62,000 bases of DNA from Cristatella mucedo (taxonomy: Eukaryota; Bryozoa; Phylactolaemata; Cristatellidae). The stretch covers positions 1 through 62,000 of the forward strand of contig WPIO01000126.1 in assembly GCA_009760855.2 (NCBI GenBank), read 5' to 3'. Below the pieces are notes generated by a model. It was not told where the DNA came from and searched no databases. It worked only from the letters and a program-made list of their open reading frames with translations. Below are positions 50,500 through 61,279 of this stretch, one piece after another; the first letter of the stretch is position 1; each line of letters opens with the position of its first letter. The translations under genes and the position numbers were made by a program.

Positions 50500-51560
50500 A
50501 AACTAAGGTTTTGATGCCATATTAAAGTTCAATGTGTTTCGGGTTTACCTATCTTATTTAATAGCATTAGGTGGGCGTGTTCTGTCGCTGTTACATCCGA
50601 TAACCCAGATAACAACAGAAGTCATACAAATATAACGCGTTAGCAAAATCGCATTAAAATGGATGTGTAAATCCCAGAACACTGTTTTCCATAGCAAGCA
50701 ATCAAAGCAGCAGCTCGACAACGCCTATTGTTGGAATATTAGATGTATCGCAGATCAAAAATGTGCAGCGGGTCTGGCGATTGGAGGCCATTGCATGAGA
50801 ACTGGCACGGGCTAAATCATAAAATTTGGTTGCTTAACTCGAAACACTGTTTTATATAGCATGAAATCAAAAAGCAGTTGCTCAGCGCTTATTTTTGAAA
50901 TGGCAGCTGCATCGCAGTCCGATTACACCCAAAGGCTAGCTGGTCTGGGCCATTGAAAGTAACAGCACGTGAGCGCCCATGCGCAATGCCATATATTTTG
51001 ATTGGTTAACTCCTTTGGTTTCCTATAATGCGGAATTAGAACCGAAGTGTCGCGAAGCCTATTGTAGAAATGGCAGTTTTATCGCAGTTCAAAATGGCAT
51101 GGAGGCCTGGGCCATTGGAGCCATTGCATTAGAACGTGGATGCGCAATTGCACAACATTTTGAGGGTGAACACGTACCACCATTTTCTATAGTATATAAT
51201 TCATTTGTATTGCGTCCTAAGAGAACTTATCTCTATTCAGGTGCTTCACATATGCCACTGGACTCGAGCATACGACCTCGGCCAGTAAATGCATTTACCT
51301 TGACCTTGGCCGGGGCGAGCACCTTAACCGCTGGACCAATGCATATTGCGGAAATGGCAGCTGTATCCCCGTTCGAATGTCTCCAAAAGCTGGCTGACTC
51401 AGACTATTTGAGGCCATAGCGCGAGAACGCATAAACGCAGTTGCAAGAAATTTGGTGGGTAAATCTTTAAACCGTTGTGTATAATTTGGAATCAAAGCCA
51501 CAGCGTTCTATTATTGTGGAAATGGCAGCTGTGTTGCTGCACCGCAGTTATTTGTGGGAC
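50500..51560. repeat. Decayed tandem repeat, unit about 160-167 bp
   Basis: The phrase AACACTGTTTTCCATAGCAA at 50681 recurs as AACACTGTTTTATATAGCAT near 50842, as a weaker TTGGTTTCCTATAATGCGGA near 51016 and as AACCGTTGTGTATAATTTGG near 51471. GAAATGGCAGCTG words recur at 50898, 51067, 51351 and 51520, and GGGCCATTGGAGGCC-type words at 50780, 50946 and 51110. Subtracting the SINE at 51197-51345, the spacing is near 165 bp. Confidence 0.7.
51197..51345 (-). mobile_element. SINE family 1, inside the tandem repeat
   Basis: Antisense tail GCGTCCTAAGAGAACTTATC, GACTCGAGCATACGACCTCG and GAGCACCTTAACCGCTGGAC, with a small internal insertion (TAAATGCATTTACC). Confidence 0.85.
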
Positions 51561-52709
51561 CGGAATGTTTGTGCTCGAAACATCAACAACCTACCTCGGA
51601 ACAGGCCTAGTCGGAGATTACCTTTCAAGAAATTGCATACAACCTGAGCGCCTAAATAAAAAGATAGGTTAGCATTATTAGGCTATATTAATTCTTTCTA
51701 TATAACTATACCATTTCAAAATATATTTGAAAGCTGGCATAAACTATAATGTGATACGAGTTATAATATGTACTTATTTTCTCTAATAAAATAGTTTAAT
51801 TGTGAATATCTATTTAAGCTAGCATTCCTTGAAATGATTTTTCACGCTTTTGTCCTGCACGCTTATGTCGTTTCGCGCTTTTAGCAGGGCGCTTTTCTCT
51901 ACGAGCTTTTGTCGGGTTGCCAGATTCACACCTTCGGCATGTACGCTTAATTGTCTGCAAACGGAGGCAAAGTAAGCAGGTCGTCTGCCCTGTTGTTAAC
52001 GGTTGATTCGGCTGCCGAATCGCAAGAGAAGTTCCGGCTGAGCTCTGTTTTGGCTACCTATTAGCTAACGAATTGAACGTGAGGTCCTCCTCAGTAGGTG
52101 CTGCTTACACGTCGCTTTACTCACTTGCATCAGACGACTTCTCTCACCTCGTTGCTCCTTCAGTCACTTGCTCGCGAAGCACCCGGTCCTCAGAATCTAG
52201 CTATCTCGCATTCGTTCAAACTGCGATCAAGCCTTCAGCTCAAATGTACTGAAAGTATGGAATTTGTTTCCGGCTATGGTCGCTTGCTACAATAACCTCG
52301 CATCACTCAAGTCTAAGTGATTGTATCTTTTTCTGTGCCTCTACGTGTGCTATGATTGGTTACCTTTGTAGGATTGTACGTCAATTATACCTATTTCCCT
52401 TTGGATGTTTCAGTGTATGCTACTGGTTAGAGGTCATACCAAGCTGTGGCTTTGAGCGCCTCAGTGTTTGCTATCGCACGCTGGCCTTGACATGGCACTT
52501 ATTCATTTAGCACATTTGGTACTGTGCTTACCACTATTCCCGCGGGTATTGATTTTCCTACAACGAGTTGTACAGCGCCTGGGTAGAGATTCCGCTTTCC
52601 AAGGGCCCTAGGCAAATGGATTATTATCATTATTATTATAACTAAATGTCTGCTCTAGATCTACACGTGGTCTGTTCTAGAGCTCCTTGCGTTCATTAAA
52701 GCTTTTGCT
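51561..52709. other. Unclassified sequence
   Basis: Contains CGCTTTTGTC-type short repeats at 51840-51920 and a SINE/LINE-like GAGATTCCGCTTTCCAAGGG remnant near 52586. No gene recognised. Confidence 0.4.
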
Positions 52710-53640
52710 CAGCTTACGGCGAAGAGAATATGAAGTAAAAACATCGCATTTGTTTGGTAAGTTTAAAACTTTTAGGGCTGGCTAACGAGCACTGCTTTGT
52801 CACTACTAGCCTTACTGCATCTATGGGGATATCGAGGAGGCAGCCGGTAGAGTCTGGGTGGAGACAAGAAAAACCTGCTTCGTAAAAAGATTTATAAAGT
52901 TTCTCAGTCTTAATGCTTTTAAAGTTGCTCCACTTGACAAACTCAACTCTACTTTGCACATATGACGAGCAATGAACCGTAAACAAGATTGAGCTAAGAT
53001 CCGAGACAGTAAGCGGGCCCACAGCAAGGTCATTGGGGCAGACATCATGTGCAATCGCGAGATCCAAACGATGTTCGTCAATATGAGACGTGCGACTAAC
53101 TTGTTGGACTAAGCCGGAGTTCTCCAAGCAGTCAAGAAATGAGTATCCTGACTATCGCCATGGTCGCCAACGGGAATGCTAAGGTCTTCAGAAATCAAAG
53201 ACGATGTGCCAAACGGAAATAATTTGGTGAAGAGCTCTACAAACAAGGTGAGACAGCCAGCACGGGGTCTGTAAATATCAACTGAAAGAACACTGTTGCA
53301 TGATTGCGATCTGATGGCAACTGATGCAGGCGACTGCCAATGTAATAATCTGCATGTGCTGTAGCTATGTGATGTACGAACAACGGCAGAAACCACAGCA
53401 TCCACATATCATCAGACCACATGGTCCGAAACAATGAGAAACCAGTTGCGATGGTCTCCGATACGACGTCGCCAGAGCATGACGCCATCCACGTCTCGGT
53501 CAGCAGACGTTGATCGAGCTTCTCCTGGACACCAGGGTCGCTGATAAGTTGCTCCTCGGTTTTTGGTAAGCGGACTTGCGACGGGCAGAGTTTAACAGGC
53601 TGTCCCATCTATCGGGGAGGCCGATTGGAAGGACTGGGGC
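52710..53640 (-). mobile_element. LINE-B endonuclease fragment
   Basis: On the minus strand: LLTETWMASCSGD (catalytic Glu kept), SRLHQLPSDRNHA, VDIYRPRAGCLTLFVELFTK (RP block), PVGDHGDSQDTHFL (a degenerate GDFN block), LVQQVSRTSHIDEHRLDLAI and LAVGPLTVSDLSSILF (SDH changed to SDL). It is collinear with the LINE-B pieces at 23190-23575 and 26520-26760, but frameshifted. Confidence 0.8.
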
Positions 53641-54365
53641 TGATGTAGGCACGGCCACATTTGCTGGCGTGCTTCGACAGCAGGCCCAAGTAGTTGCGTT
53701 AGCTACTGTTGGCCTAAATGCATGAAAACTGATGGCCTAAATGCATGAAAGGGAAGTATTAGCAGCTCCAGGCCGCGATTAATAGAATTTTTTGGGTGAA
53801 CCGTTAAATAGCTGAAGCGAGACGCGGGAAGATTCCTATCGAGAGGCCGAACACGATCCTTCCGTAAGTGTCGACTAATGGCGACAAGACACCACTCTAA
53901 GCAGATCTTTTTTTTTTAGATGCGCATCCGCAGACATGCGCGGTCATAGCGGAAATACCAGCGGAATTACTGGAAGCTTTACGACAAGTTAGGTAAAGGT
54001 CCAGAACTCGCATGAGGCCGAAGTGAGCGCTCCTCCAAGTTCTTCGTAGGTAACGTATAACGGATTAGGGATTGCTTCCTCACCACAGTCCCTGCAGGGC
54101 CCGCAGTCTCTCATAGCCCTGCTTTTTCTTCCACCACTTTCATGCCTGCCTCTTTGATTGGACTCGTTGCTAGCATGGTCTCTTCTTTAAAAGACTGCTA
54201 GTCTTTTTGACCCTAACCCACAAGTTCTTATTACGACGTGCATAGACCCGTTGCCGCCCAAAATTCCAAATAGCGTACACGTATCTCTGTCCACTCTCTT
54301 CTCTTCTGCAAACGGCAATTCGCAGGCTACTAATCAAAAAGCCGACCGCCGTCGAGGAGAACAGC
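53641..54365. other. Unclassified sequence
   Basis: A short direct repeat (GGCCTAAATGCATGAAA twice near 53710-53748). No gene recognised. Confidence 0.4.
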
Positions 54366-54545
54366 CGTGATGGCACACTAGGTAAGGCGGTTGCTTTCAC
54401 GACCTCGGTCCCGAGGTCGTGGGTTCGATTCCTGCGGTGGGCGATTCTTTATCGCCACTGCAAGCGGTGGTGATGGCCATAAAGGCTCTTCTGTTGCTAT
54501 ACAAAAAGAGGCTGTTTAATCAGCTAGGATTTATTTATTTATAAT
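54366..54545 (+). mobile_element. tRNA-derived SINE, family 2, full length
   Basis: A tRNA-like head with TGGCACACTAGGTAAGG (A-box-like) and a perfect B box GGTTCGATTCC at 54422-54432 inside a foldable ACGACCTCGGTCCCGAGGTCG context. Then GGCGATTCTTTATCGCC and a tail with TTTATTTATTTATAATA. It pairs with the copy at 37797-37951. Confidence 0.75.
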
Positions 54546-54744
54546 AGCTTTGTGTCCAATCTCCCTCCTACCATCATTGAATAAGACGCTTGATCAAGCT
54601 GTGGTCCAGCTATTAAACGAGAAATAAATAATCAGGTTTTTCTTGCGAGCTCCAGTCGGTAACCGTCCTCTACGTGCTGCTTTGTTTCGGGTCAACCGTG
54701 AGCTTCTGATTGATGGTGATCCGGGTAGAGCTTCTCTGCTGGTA

Positions 54745-54995
54745 CGACGTCACGACATGTCCTGACTTGGCGACATTTAAAAAGCTAAAAACGTATCTAT
54801 TTCTCTCAGCATTTAGTGGGTCCTTGCGATTCGTCGCTTGTGTGCCTATGCGTGCTGACACTGTGCTTGCTGCCACCAACTATATTTGTATGCTGGCCAT
54901 GTGCATGTCACCTTCAACCATGTTATCCTTGTTGAAATTGTGCATGCTATTACTAACCATATGAGCATGCTTCCTTTACAGCATATGTAGAGATT
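54745..54995 (+). mobile_element. LINE-A 3' fragment at the Polinton border
   Basis: TCCTGACTTGGCGACATTTA, ATTTAGTGGGTCCTTGCGAT and GTGCATGTCACCTTCAACCA, ending near TTCCTTTACAGCATATGTAG. It is inserted at, or defines, the left limit of the readable virus-like element. Confidence 0.75.
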
Positions 54996-56912
54996 CTCAA
55001 GAAATGGGATCAAAAGAGACTATTCCTGATCGATCATATGCAATTTTTCCCCAACAAAACTTCCTTTCAAATCGCTGAGAAAATAAATGTCCAATAGGTT
55101 AATCTTTTATTACAACTATCTTGATTATCTTTTGTTTAGTCAAGCTCATATGGCATCGGTAGCTCTTTTTATCCTTTCTTTCACCAAAATCTATTGCATA
55201 ATATAATAGTAATAATATAATAGTATCTAACAGTTCCAAGTTCTAATTCCTTCGCATGTTTTCAATCTTTTGTATTATATTTTGACTTCTTGATTTGAAC
55301 TTCCTTCTTTTTTATAGCTTTAGCTGGTAATTCTCCTATTGCTCTAGTGATATTATTGTTCAAGTAATCTAATATCTTTGATAAGTTTTCTATCCATTCT
55401 CTATTTCTGCTATTTTCTCCTCTGCTCAGACTCTCCAATTATTTTTCATATTGAGTTATAAATCCTCATTCTGCTAGAGTTTGATTAATTGTCTCAACTA
55501 GTACAATATTCTTTTGATAGCAGCTTCTTATTATATGTGTTCAGCGCCTTTAATAATAATAATAATACACTTAATAAATTTACCCCCAGAGAACTCAATC
55601 TCTTTCTAGGCGCTTTACATTTGCTGCAAAGGAAACACGATCGGATGGTTAGTGGTAGCATGCTCGATAAACAACAAGAATAACATGGTTAGGGGTGACA
55701 TGCACTAAATGCTGTCATAAAATGTATATGTTACTAAATGCTGTCATAAATAGATGCGTTTTTAGTTTAGTTTTGAATGTGATCAAGTCAGGAGATGTCG
55801 CGACGGAAGTCGGGAGCGAGTTCCAGGCTTTGTGACCATACGAACTAAATGCACGGTCACCAAAGGATTTGAGGCTTATACGAGGTATAGATAAAAAGTT
55901 AGATTCCAAAAAGCGGGTGGTACGATGCTTAGCCTGGTAGGAGCAGTAGATCTTATAGGAAGGCTGGAGCCAAAGAATGAATGGACCTAAAAGTGAGCTA
56001 CAAAACCTTGAATTGGATGCGTTTGGTAGCCAGTGCAGATCGGCGAGAGCTGGTGTGATGTGGGAACTGCGACGCTCACGACAGACAAGCCTAGCTGCAG
56101 AATTTTGCACAAGTTTTACGCACCTGATTGCACAGACCGGTAGCCCAGTAAGCAGTGAGTTACTGAAGCCAAGACGGATGTCACAAATGCATGAGCCAAC
56201 TTAGATGTGGTATCCCTCTCTAAACATACCTGATTTTTTAGCAATGTTATGTAGCTGAAAGTAGGCAGACTTGATTGTGGAGCTGATTTGGTCGTCTAAC
56301 GAAAGGTCACTTTGGAACATGACACCTAGATTTCGTGCAGATTCAACAGGAGATATACTGGCAGAGCCGATCTTAAAGCCGCAGCCTTTTCAATTTCTGA
56401 ATCACACTTTAATTTCCCATAACTAGTGAGTTAGTTTCATCATTTAATTTAAGAAAATTCGCTGCCGTCAATGTTTTTATGTCATCAATACATGCAGCAA
56501 GGGGATTGAGAGAATTTGACGTGCTCGAAGGCTGGGAAGGATCAAAACAAAAGTAAAACTGATACAACCTTTCCATTTCTTTCTTGAATTCTCCTTTAAA
56601 CTCTGATCCAGGATCTACTGCTATCTTGTTTGGGGATTCTAATAGACATTTCGATTAATTATCAATTATTGCTTTTGATACTTCTTTTGACGATTTGTTT
56701 TGCAATGCTCTTGTGTCTTTAAATCTACTGGCAACACAAATCACACGTTATGGATATTTATATCCATTGTCAGTTGGCATATATAGTATATCAGCCTGAT
56801 GACTGTTATTAGGTACTACTACACTAAAGAAACCATTTTGGACTTATTTTGCTGCAGGTTCAAATACATGACTTATATCTGAGTCTGGATCAGTCTTATC
56901 TTCTTTTTTCTC
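54996..56912 (-). pseudogene. Polinton-type retroviral-like integrase, split by a nested LINE
   Basis: The DDE-type integrase (rve fold) inserts the element into host DNA. On the minus strand the catalytic core is at 56912-56565: PNNSHQADILYMPTDNGYKY at about 56820-56762 supplies the first Asp, the RVICVASRF strand follows after a stop, and KIAVDPGSEFKGEF near 56630-56590 supplies the second Asp. After the nested LINE-A (56562-55540) the frame resumes: VETINQTLAE near 55497-55466 has the expected third acid (Glu), then EWIENLSKILDYLNNNITR and ELPAKAIKKK, and the degenerate KRATDAI block near 55170 that matches the RRATDPIW motif of Polinton integrases. At least six stops or shifts make it dead. 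The C terminus is cut by LINE-A at 54995. Confidence 0.85.
55540..56562 (-). mobile_element. LINE-A copy nested in the Polinton integrase
   Basis: (AAT)n tail at 55554-55565, 3' UTR, then SAARLVCRERRSSHITPALA, a shortened LADLHWLP block, FLESNFLSIPRISLKSFGDR and the start of the reverse transcriptase's end ([10 protein letters not shown]). The 5' truncation point is near 56562, where integrase sequence resumes. It is more diverged than copies 1 and 2. Confidence 0.85.
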
Positions 56913-56944
56913 TCATTTAAAGTTAAAAAGGACATTCTATAGTA

Positions 56945-57260
56945 ATGGATGTACTTTGTTTTAAATATAAGCAAACTAAAACTCCTGGAGATTATTTACT
57001 AAGGAGATGTCTATCATATAGAATAGCGATTCGTAAGCTTAAATTATCTTTTGATATCAGGTGTGATATTTGTGATCTTGATAGCAAGATAACAGAGTTT
57101 GATAGCAGTGTACTTCCTAATAGTTGAGAAATAACTTGTACCGATTGTCATTCTTCTCGTATCAAATTTTTAAATCTACACCCAGCAAAAAATACTCACG
57201 AGCAAAGAATCATTTAAAGAATATATGTTTAAAGATCTTTTGTTACCAAAATTGTTTAGA
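56945..57260 (+). pseudogene. Cys-rich ORF of the Polinton region (unrecognised)
   Basis: A plus-strand frame, 56945-57126, contains RCDICDLDSKITEFDSSVLP. Just after its stop codon the same frame continues with ITCTDCHSSRIKF. Two CxxC pairs about 30 residues apart suggest a zinc-binding fold interrupted by one stop. It lies opposite in direction to the integrase. I recognise no family; another CxxC protein of the element is at 61063. Confidence 0.45.
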
Positions 57261-57424
57261 GCATGAAGAAGTTCCAATGATTATGAAAATGTTTCCACAT
57301 ATCAAATGAAAAAGAAGCTTTTAAGATGAGAGAACTTGCAACGCTAATATTTTACTTATATTATTAGTGTCATTACTCAAGTCATAATATAACTTGCAAG
57401 TAGGCTTACTTTTTAATTTTCAAG

Positions 57425-58215
57425 ATTATCAATAGAATGATAGTCAGTTGGTAGCAGTGTAAAGAATGTATAGTATTTAAATTCTATTCCAGTAGAAACA
57501 GTATTTGTAGCTCGGAGGTCTCCAAGTAGTACAGAAGTATCAGTAATCTGTTTTAATGAGGCACAATTGGATGCACCTATAACCATTGGTCCGAATAATA
57601 TTAATTGGGAATTTCTGTTTTTTCATGTGTAGGAAGTGAACACGTTTAACATCGAGTTAATTGATTTAGTACTTCTAGAAAATTCTACAACCTCTGTTAC
57701 TTTTTTAATATTTTATGCAAATAGCCTTTTAGCAAAATCTGAGTACATAACTGGATCTGCCGCATTTATTGTTTCGTTTCAATTCATCTTAAGACTAGAA
57801 GCAAAGAAATGTCCGCTTAGCACTAAATCTCTTTTTAATCCTAGATATATGTAACACAGAAGTAACCTGGTAATATAGTTGGACTAATTTTAACAACATT
57901 CCTGTTAGATGAAGCTCCTAGTAGGCAAATCCTCTTATATTTAAATCCCCGGTCACTGTATCTCCTGATTTGCTTACATATGTATTTAGTTGGCCTAAAT
58001 TTGATGCGTCTTCTGGATTAACACAATTTTCAAGATTTTTTACTGTAAGTCCTATGGAATCAATTGTTCCTGTTCCAAGTGCCATAAGATTTGTATCTGT
58101 ATATCCATTTGTTACAGCATTTGAATAGTTAACTGGATCTACTAGACCTATGATTATATTACCATTTGAATCAAGTAAGCATCCCATAGATTGGGTCACA
58201 AATTGACTTAGGTGG
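57425..58215 (-). pseudogene. Fibre-like structural protein with phage-tail-type repeats
   Basis: The right end (58215-57918) is open and reads in part VKNLENCVNPEDASNLGQLN, then VSKSGDTVTGDLNIRGF. The pattern of a residue run such as NPEDASNLGQLNTYV followed by SGDTVTGDLNI is the repeat found in phage tail fibres and in proteins linked to some animal Polinton-like elements (from general knowledge, not searched). Further left, interrupted by several stops, pieces such as SGHFFASSLKMN, ADPVMYSDFAKRLFA, LILFGPMVIGASNCASLKQI and FTLLPTDYHSIDNLEN continue to about 57425. The product would be a receptor- or spike-like virion part. The (CA)n run at 58217-58285 cuts the N-terminal side. Confidence 0.6.
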
Positions 58216-58216
58216 A

Positions 58217-58285
58217 CTTTACAATTCACACACACACGCACGCACGCACGCACGCACGCACGCACATATATCTATATATATATAT
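58217..58285. repeat. (CA)n/(CGCA)n/(TA)n microsatellite in the Polinton
   Basis: CACACACACG, then CACG-type tetramers, then TATATA. Confidence 0.95.
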
Positions 58286-58479
58286 ATTCTGATATTAAAA
58301 TCTTTCATTTATCTGAAACACTTTTTTTACTACTGGTATTAGTCCAATATATCTATCAGGATCTGGTTTACATATTTTTCTGTAGGTATTTTAAAATTTC
58401 CTGCAGCTATACAGTTATCCGGTATTGTTTTTCAAAATTCAATCCACGTACTAAGGTCCAAATTAAGAGAAATAGCATT

Positions 58480-59137
58480 GACTTAGTCCTTTATTCGTGA
58501 TAATAGTAAACATTGTGCATGGCATTGCTTTAGTATGGATCCTTCTTAGAACCATGATAGCAATCTCGTTTGCTCCTACTGCTGCTTGCGGAATTAATTC
58601 ATTAAATTCAATACTAAAATCGAGTCGCTTAGTGTTTATAAGTGGCTAGTCATTATACTGGAGATCAATTACATATATTGGATATATAGTTAACCATTAC
58701 GGATATGTAAAAGCAACCGGCTAAGTAACTTCATCAAGTCCTAGGAATTGCTTTTTCTAAGCTGTGTGAAATCTAGGTATTCTCTTGAGCACTTTCCATC
58801 TTTTGGATAGCGACTTCTAATAGCACCTGGGTAAGTATTAGAACCATTTGGAAGTAAAACTACATTCTTAATATTAAAATGGTTATATGTACATGAGTTT
58901 CCAGTATAACTACCATATTTCTCAAATCCTTGTGTAGTTAAAATCAACCATCTAATTTTTGTCAATAGCGTTTTGTACTGAAAGAGTTCTAGTGTATTTC
59001 ATTTCCTGGTTAGTATTATTTAGACTTTAGCGACATGTTTTCATATCGTCTAAATCTGTAGTTAAGTCTGAGTTCTTTCCTAGAAATTTCTTCTAGACTT
59101 TTTCAATACTTGAAGCAAGAATAATACATACTATCAT
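58480..59137 (-). pseudogene. Probable double-jelly-roll major capsid protein (hexon-like)
   Basis: Minus-strand pieces in order: QEMKYTRTLSVQNAIDKN near 59020-58967; an open stretch 58965-58741 with ILTTQGFEKYGSYTGNSCTY, NHFNIKNVVLLPNG and YPGAI; then after a shift FLGLDEVT, WLTIYPIYVIDLQYND, and LDFSIEFNELIPQAAVGANE near 58630-58570. In Polinton capsid proteins the order is a strand with a Lys or Arg pair, a short loop, NPFNFxHFNxxxIxLxVxG, and later GxxRLxLxFxxxL. The fit is good in order and spacing but weak in identity, so this is inference from motif order. Confidence 0.55.
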
Positions 59138-60480
59138 TAGTCTCATTTTGACATATTTATCTTGAAACAAGTCCAAACTTGCCCTCCTCCATTTGATACA
59201 ACATTAGTAGCTCCAGCAGGTACTAAAGATCCTCTAGTTGAAACCAAGTTATTTGAATCATTAGCACATCCAGCTGTTCCTGTCGTTATAGCATCGAAGT
59301 CAGGTCCTCCATATCTTTTCAGATTAATTGAAAATGGAATGTTATACAAGATTATATTCATATTTGCACATAATTCCAAGAGTCTTACTAGTGATAGTGA
59401 GATGCAAAATATTCCTGTTTGTATTAGGTCATCCAAGTATATAATTAAATTAAAATACAATTATTATTTAAATTAGGATCTAAGATTTTGAGTTTTTCTT
59501 TATTTCGAAAGATAATCTACTGCAGAACACATTGAACTTATTACTCCAGTGTTACCAGCAGCACGTTCCCTAACCCGTAGTTAAAATTTTCTTTTGTTTC
59601 AGATTCTTGTTTTATCGTTGTTGGAACAATTTTTACTCCAATACCAATAAAAGAAAGCTTTTTTTGTATAATCCATAATGTCTTGCTATTTTTGACTAAT
59701 TTTACTTTCATCTTTAGATTTAATCAATAATTTTATATATTGCATTGTAATAGCCTCGTTTTCTTTATTCGTTTTTTTATCAATTATTTAAATCCTAAGT
59801 CAATATTTCTTCTCCCTTTACAGTAGACATTCTTAGCAGATTTTGTTCGTTGTCGCCAATATCCTTTAGCACAACTGAGATGATTTAGGATTTTTTTTTG
59901 GATGGATTCCTAGCTTCTCAGCCACATCTTTGTTAAAAGTATCGAAAGCTTCTTCATTTCGATATTCGGAGCACTTGTTGTCTTTCTTAGCAGCATCAGC
60001 TATTCTCATTGCTTTTTATGTTTTTTTTTTTATTGGTATAGAAGTTTTTCTCAATGTTAATGATGTATTGGTAGCTCGTTTGAATATTTTGAGGCTTTTA
60101 ATTGATTTCTTAGTTTCGTATGCAGCAGCTAGTTTCGATCTTACTTTCCTAAGTTTATCGATGTTAATATAGCTTGGCATATCGGTTGATTTTTGTAGTG
60201 CTCTTTGATCCATATGCTCTTCTGCACTATATTTTGCGGTTATCCCTGCCTCCAATATCTAGCTCTTGATCATTCTGCAGTTCTGTTTCATCTCTTAGAT
60301 TATGAAGGTTTTGAATTTTCTTACGTAATATAATGCTTCAAGTACGCTGCCAAGGTAGGCTTTCTGCCGCTTGTTTACCAGAGGAATTTACAGTCTAAAA
60401 GCGCCGCCCTTCCAATTCTGTCTTTGTTAAGTCAATTCCACATTAGCCAAAGCTATTTCGTGTGCTCGAACTTACCCGAT
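59138..60480 (-). pseudogene. Decayed Polinton structural genes of unknown identity
   Basis: Minus-strand open pieces: 59460-59143 (SINLKRYGGPDFDAITTG, NGGGQVWTCFKINMSK), a broken stretch near 59700-59510 (QDIMDYTKKAFFYWYWSKN, then RERAAGNTGVISSMC) and 60255-59930 (NIDKLRKVRSKLAAAYETKK, then EEAFDTFNKDVAEKLGIHP). A minor capsid (penton) gene is expected next to the capsid gene in this group, but no piece has a motif I can name. I list them as one decayed region. Confidence 0.5.
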
Positions 60481-60965
60481 CTCTAAATATTTTTTATCAA
60501 TATCTCCAAGGCATGCATCTCAAATAAATTCGATATCAGCAGCATTTTGTTTAAGGTTTTTGTACCGTATATATATATATATATCGTTCCTGATTTCTCT
60601 AGTTTGGTGAAACCGTGTGCAAGAAACAATATATTTAGTTCTTTATGTCTCCTCTATTAAAGTAATAAATAATCTTTGTTTGATCTTCAGTCGTTAGATC
60701 GTCTAAAACGACTCCATTTTTACAATTATTTAATGAATCGACGTCTGACATTCCTTCAAGTCTATCTTTCCAAACATGAGCACCTTTAGCCATTTCATTT
60801 GTCATCGACTTAAGCCCACGGTATAACATCTTATCCAGACTAGAAGCAACTATAATGAAAGTATCATAACTCAGCATTCCATAGATTACCTAATTCGTTA
60901 TTAATAGAGACTTTCCTGATCCACTTGGTCCTCAAACAAGTGATGTAATCCGAAATTTTAGTAAA
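60481..60965 (-). pseudogene. A32/FtsK-type genome-packaging ATPase
   Basis: The ATPase pumps the genome into capsids. The Walker A motif GPSGSGKSLLINE is readable near 60940-60900, preceded by a stop in place of an expected residue (ITSLV then stop). After a frameshift the open stretch 60877-60635 contains KGAHVWKDRLEGM, then the Walker B GVVLDDLTTEDQ with the acidic pair, then IIYYFNRGDIKN, which corresponds to the YFTRGRHKN block of Polinton and adintovirus ATPases. Beyond a stop, CTRFHQTREIRND, a TA microsatellite, and YKNLKQNAADIEFI continue the C-terminal part to about 60480. Confidence 0.8.
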
Positions 60966-61062
60966 AGTTCTTTATGATCAGTTTCCCAACGTGTAAAAAG
61001 TTAAACGCACAAACTTTAGGAGACATTACCTATATAATAATTGGTTTTTATTGCTACGCGTA

Positions 61063-61209
61063 ATGAACATTTTATGTCCTAAGTGTACAAAGAATACGGA
61101 TAATCTTCATGAGGAATACACTGGAATCCAGAGTCCTGGTGGTTTACGAGGAGCAATAAAGCCTATCTGCGAAATCTGTGAAAATAAAAAACCCAAGTTT
61201 GTAAGGTAA
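61063..61209 (+). CDS. Small CxxC zinc-ribbon protein (DUF5679-like), intact
   Basis: A 48-residue ORF, MNILCPKCTKNTDNLHEEYT at the start and PICEICENKKPKFVR at the end. Two CxxC pairs about 28 residues apart with the second followed by KKPKF fit the small zinc-ribbon proteins common in Polintons and large DNA viruses (CVKCKKKT...CxxCGxKKSKF). It has a start and a stop and no break, unlike its neighbours. Function in the family is unknown; nucleic-acid or protein binding is a guess. Confidence 0.7.
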   Translation: MNILCPKCTKNTDNLHEEYTGIQSPGGLRGAIKPICEICENKKPKFVR

Positions 61210-61279
61210 GAAGCAATTCAGGAGTATTATCTAATGGATGTAAATTAGGTGATTCAATCAAGGAGAATCTAATCATGAA

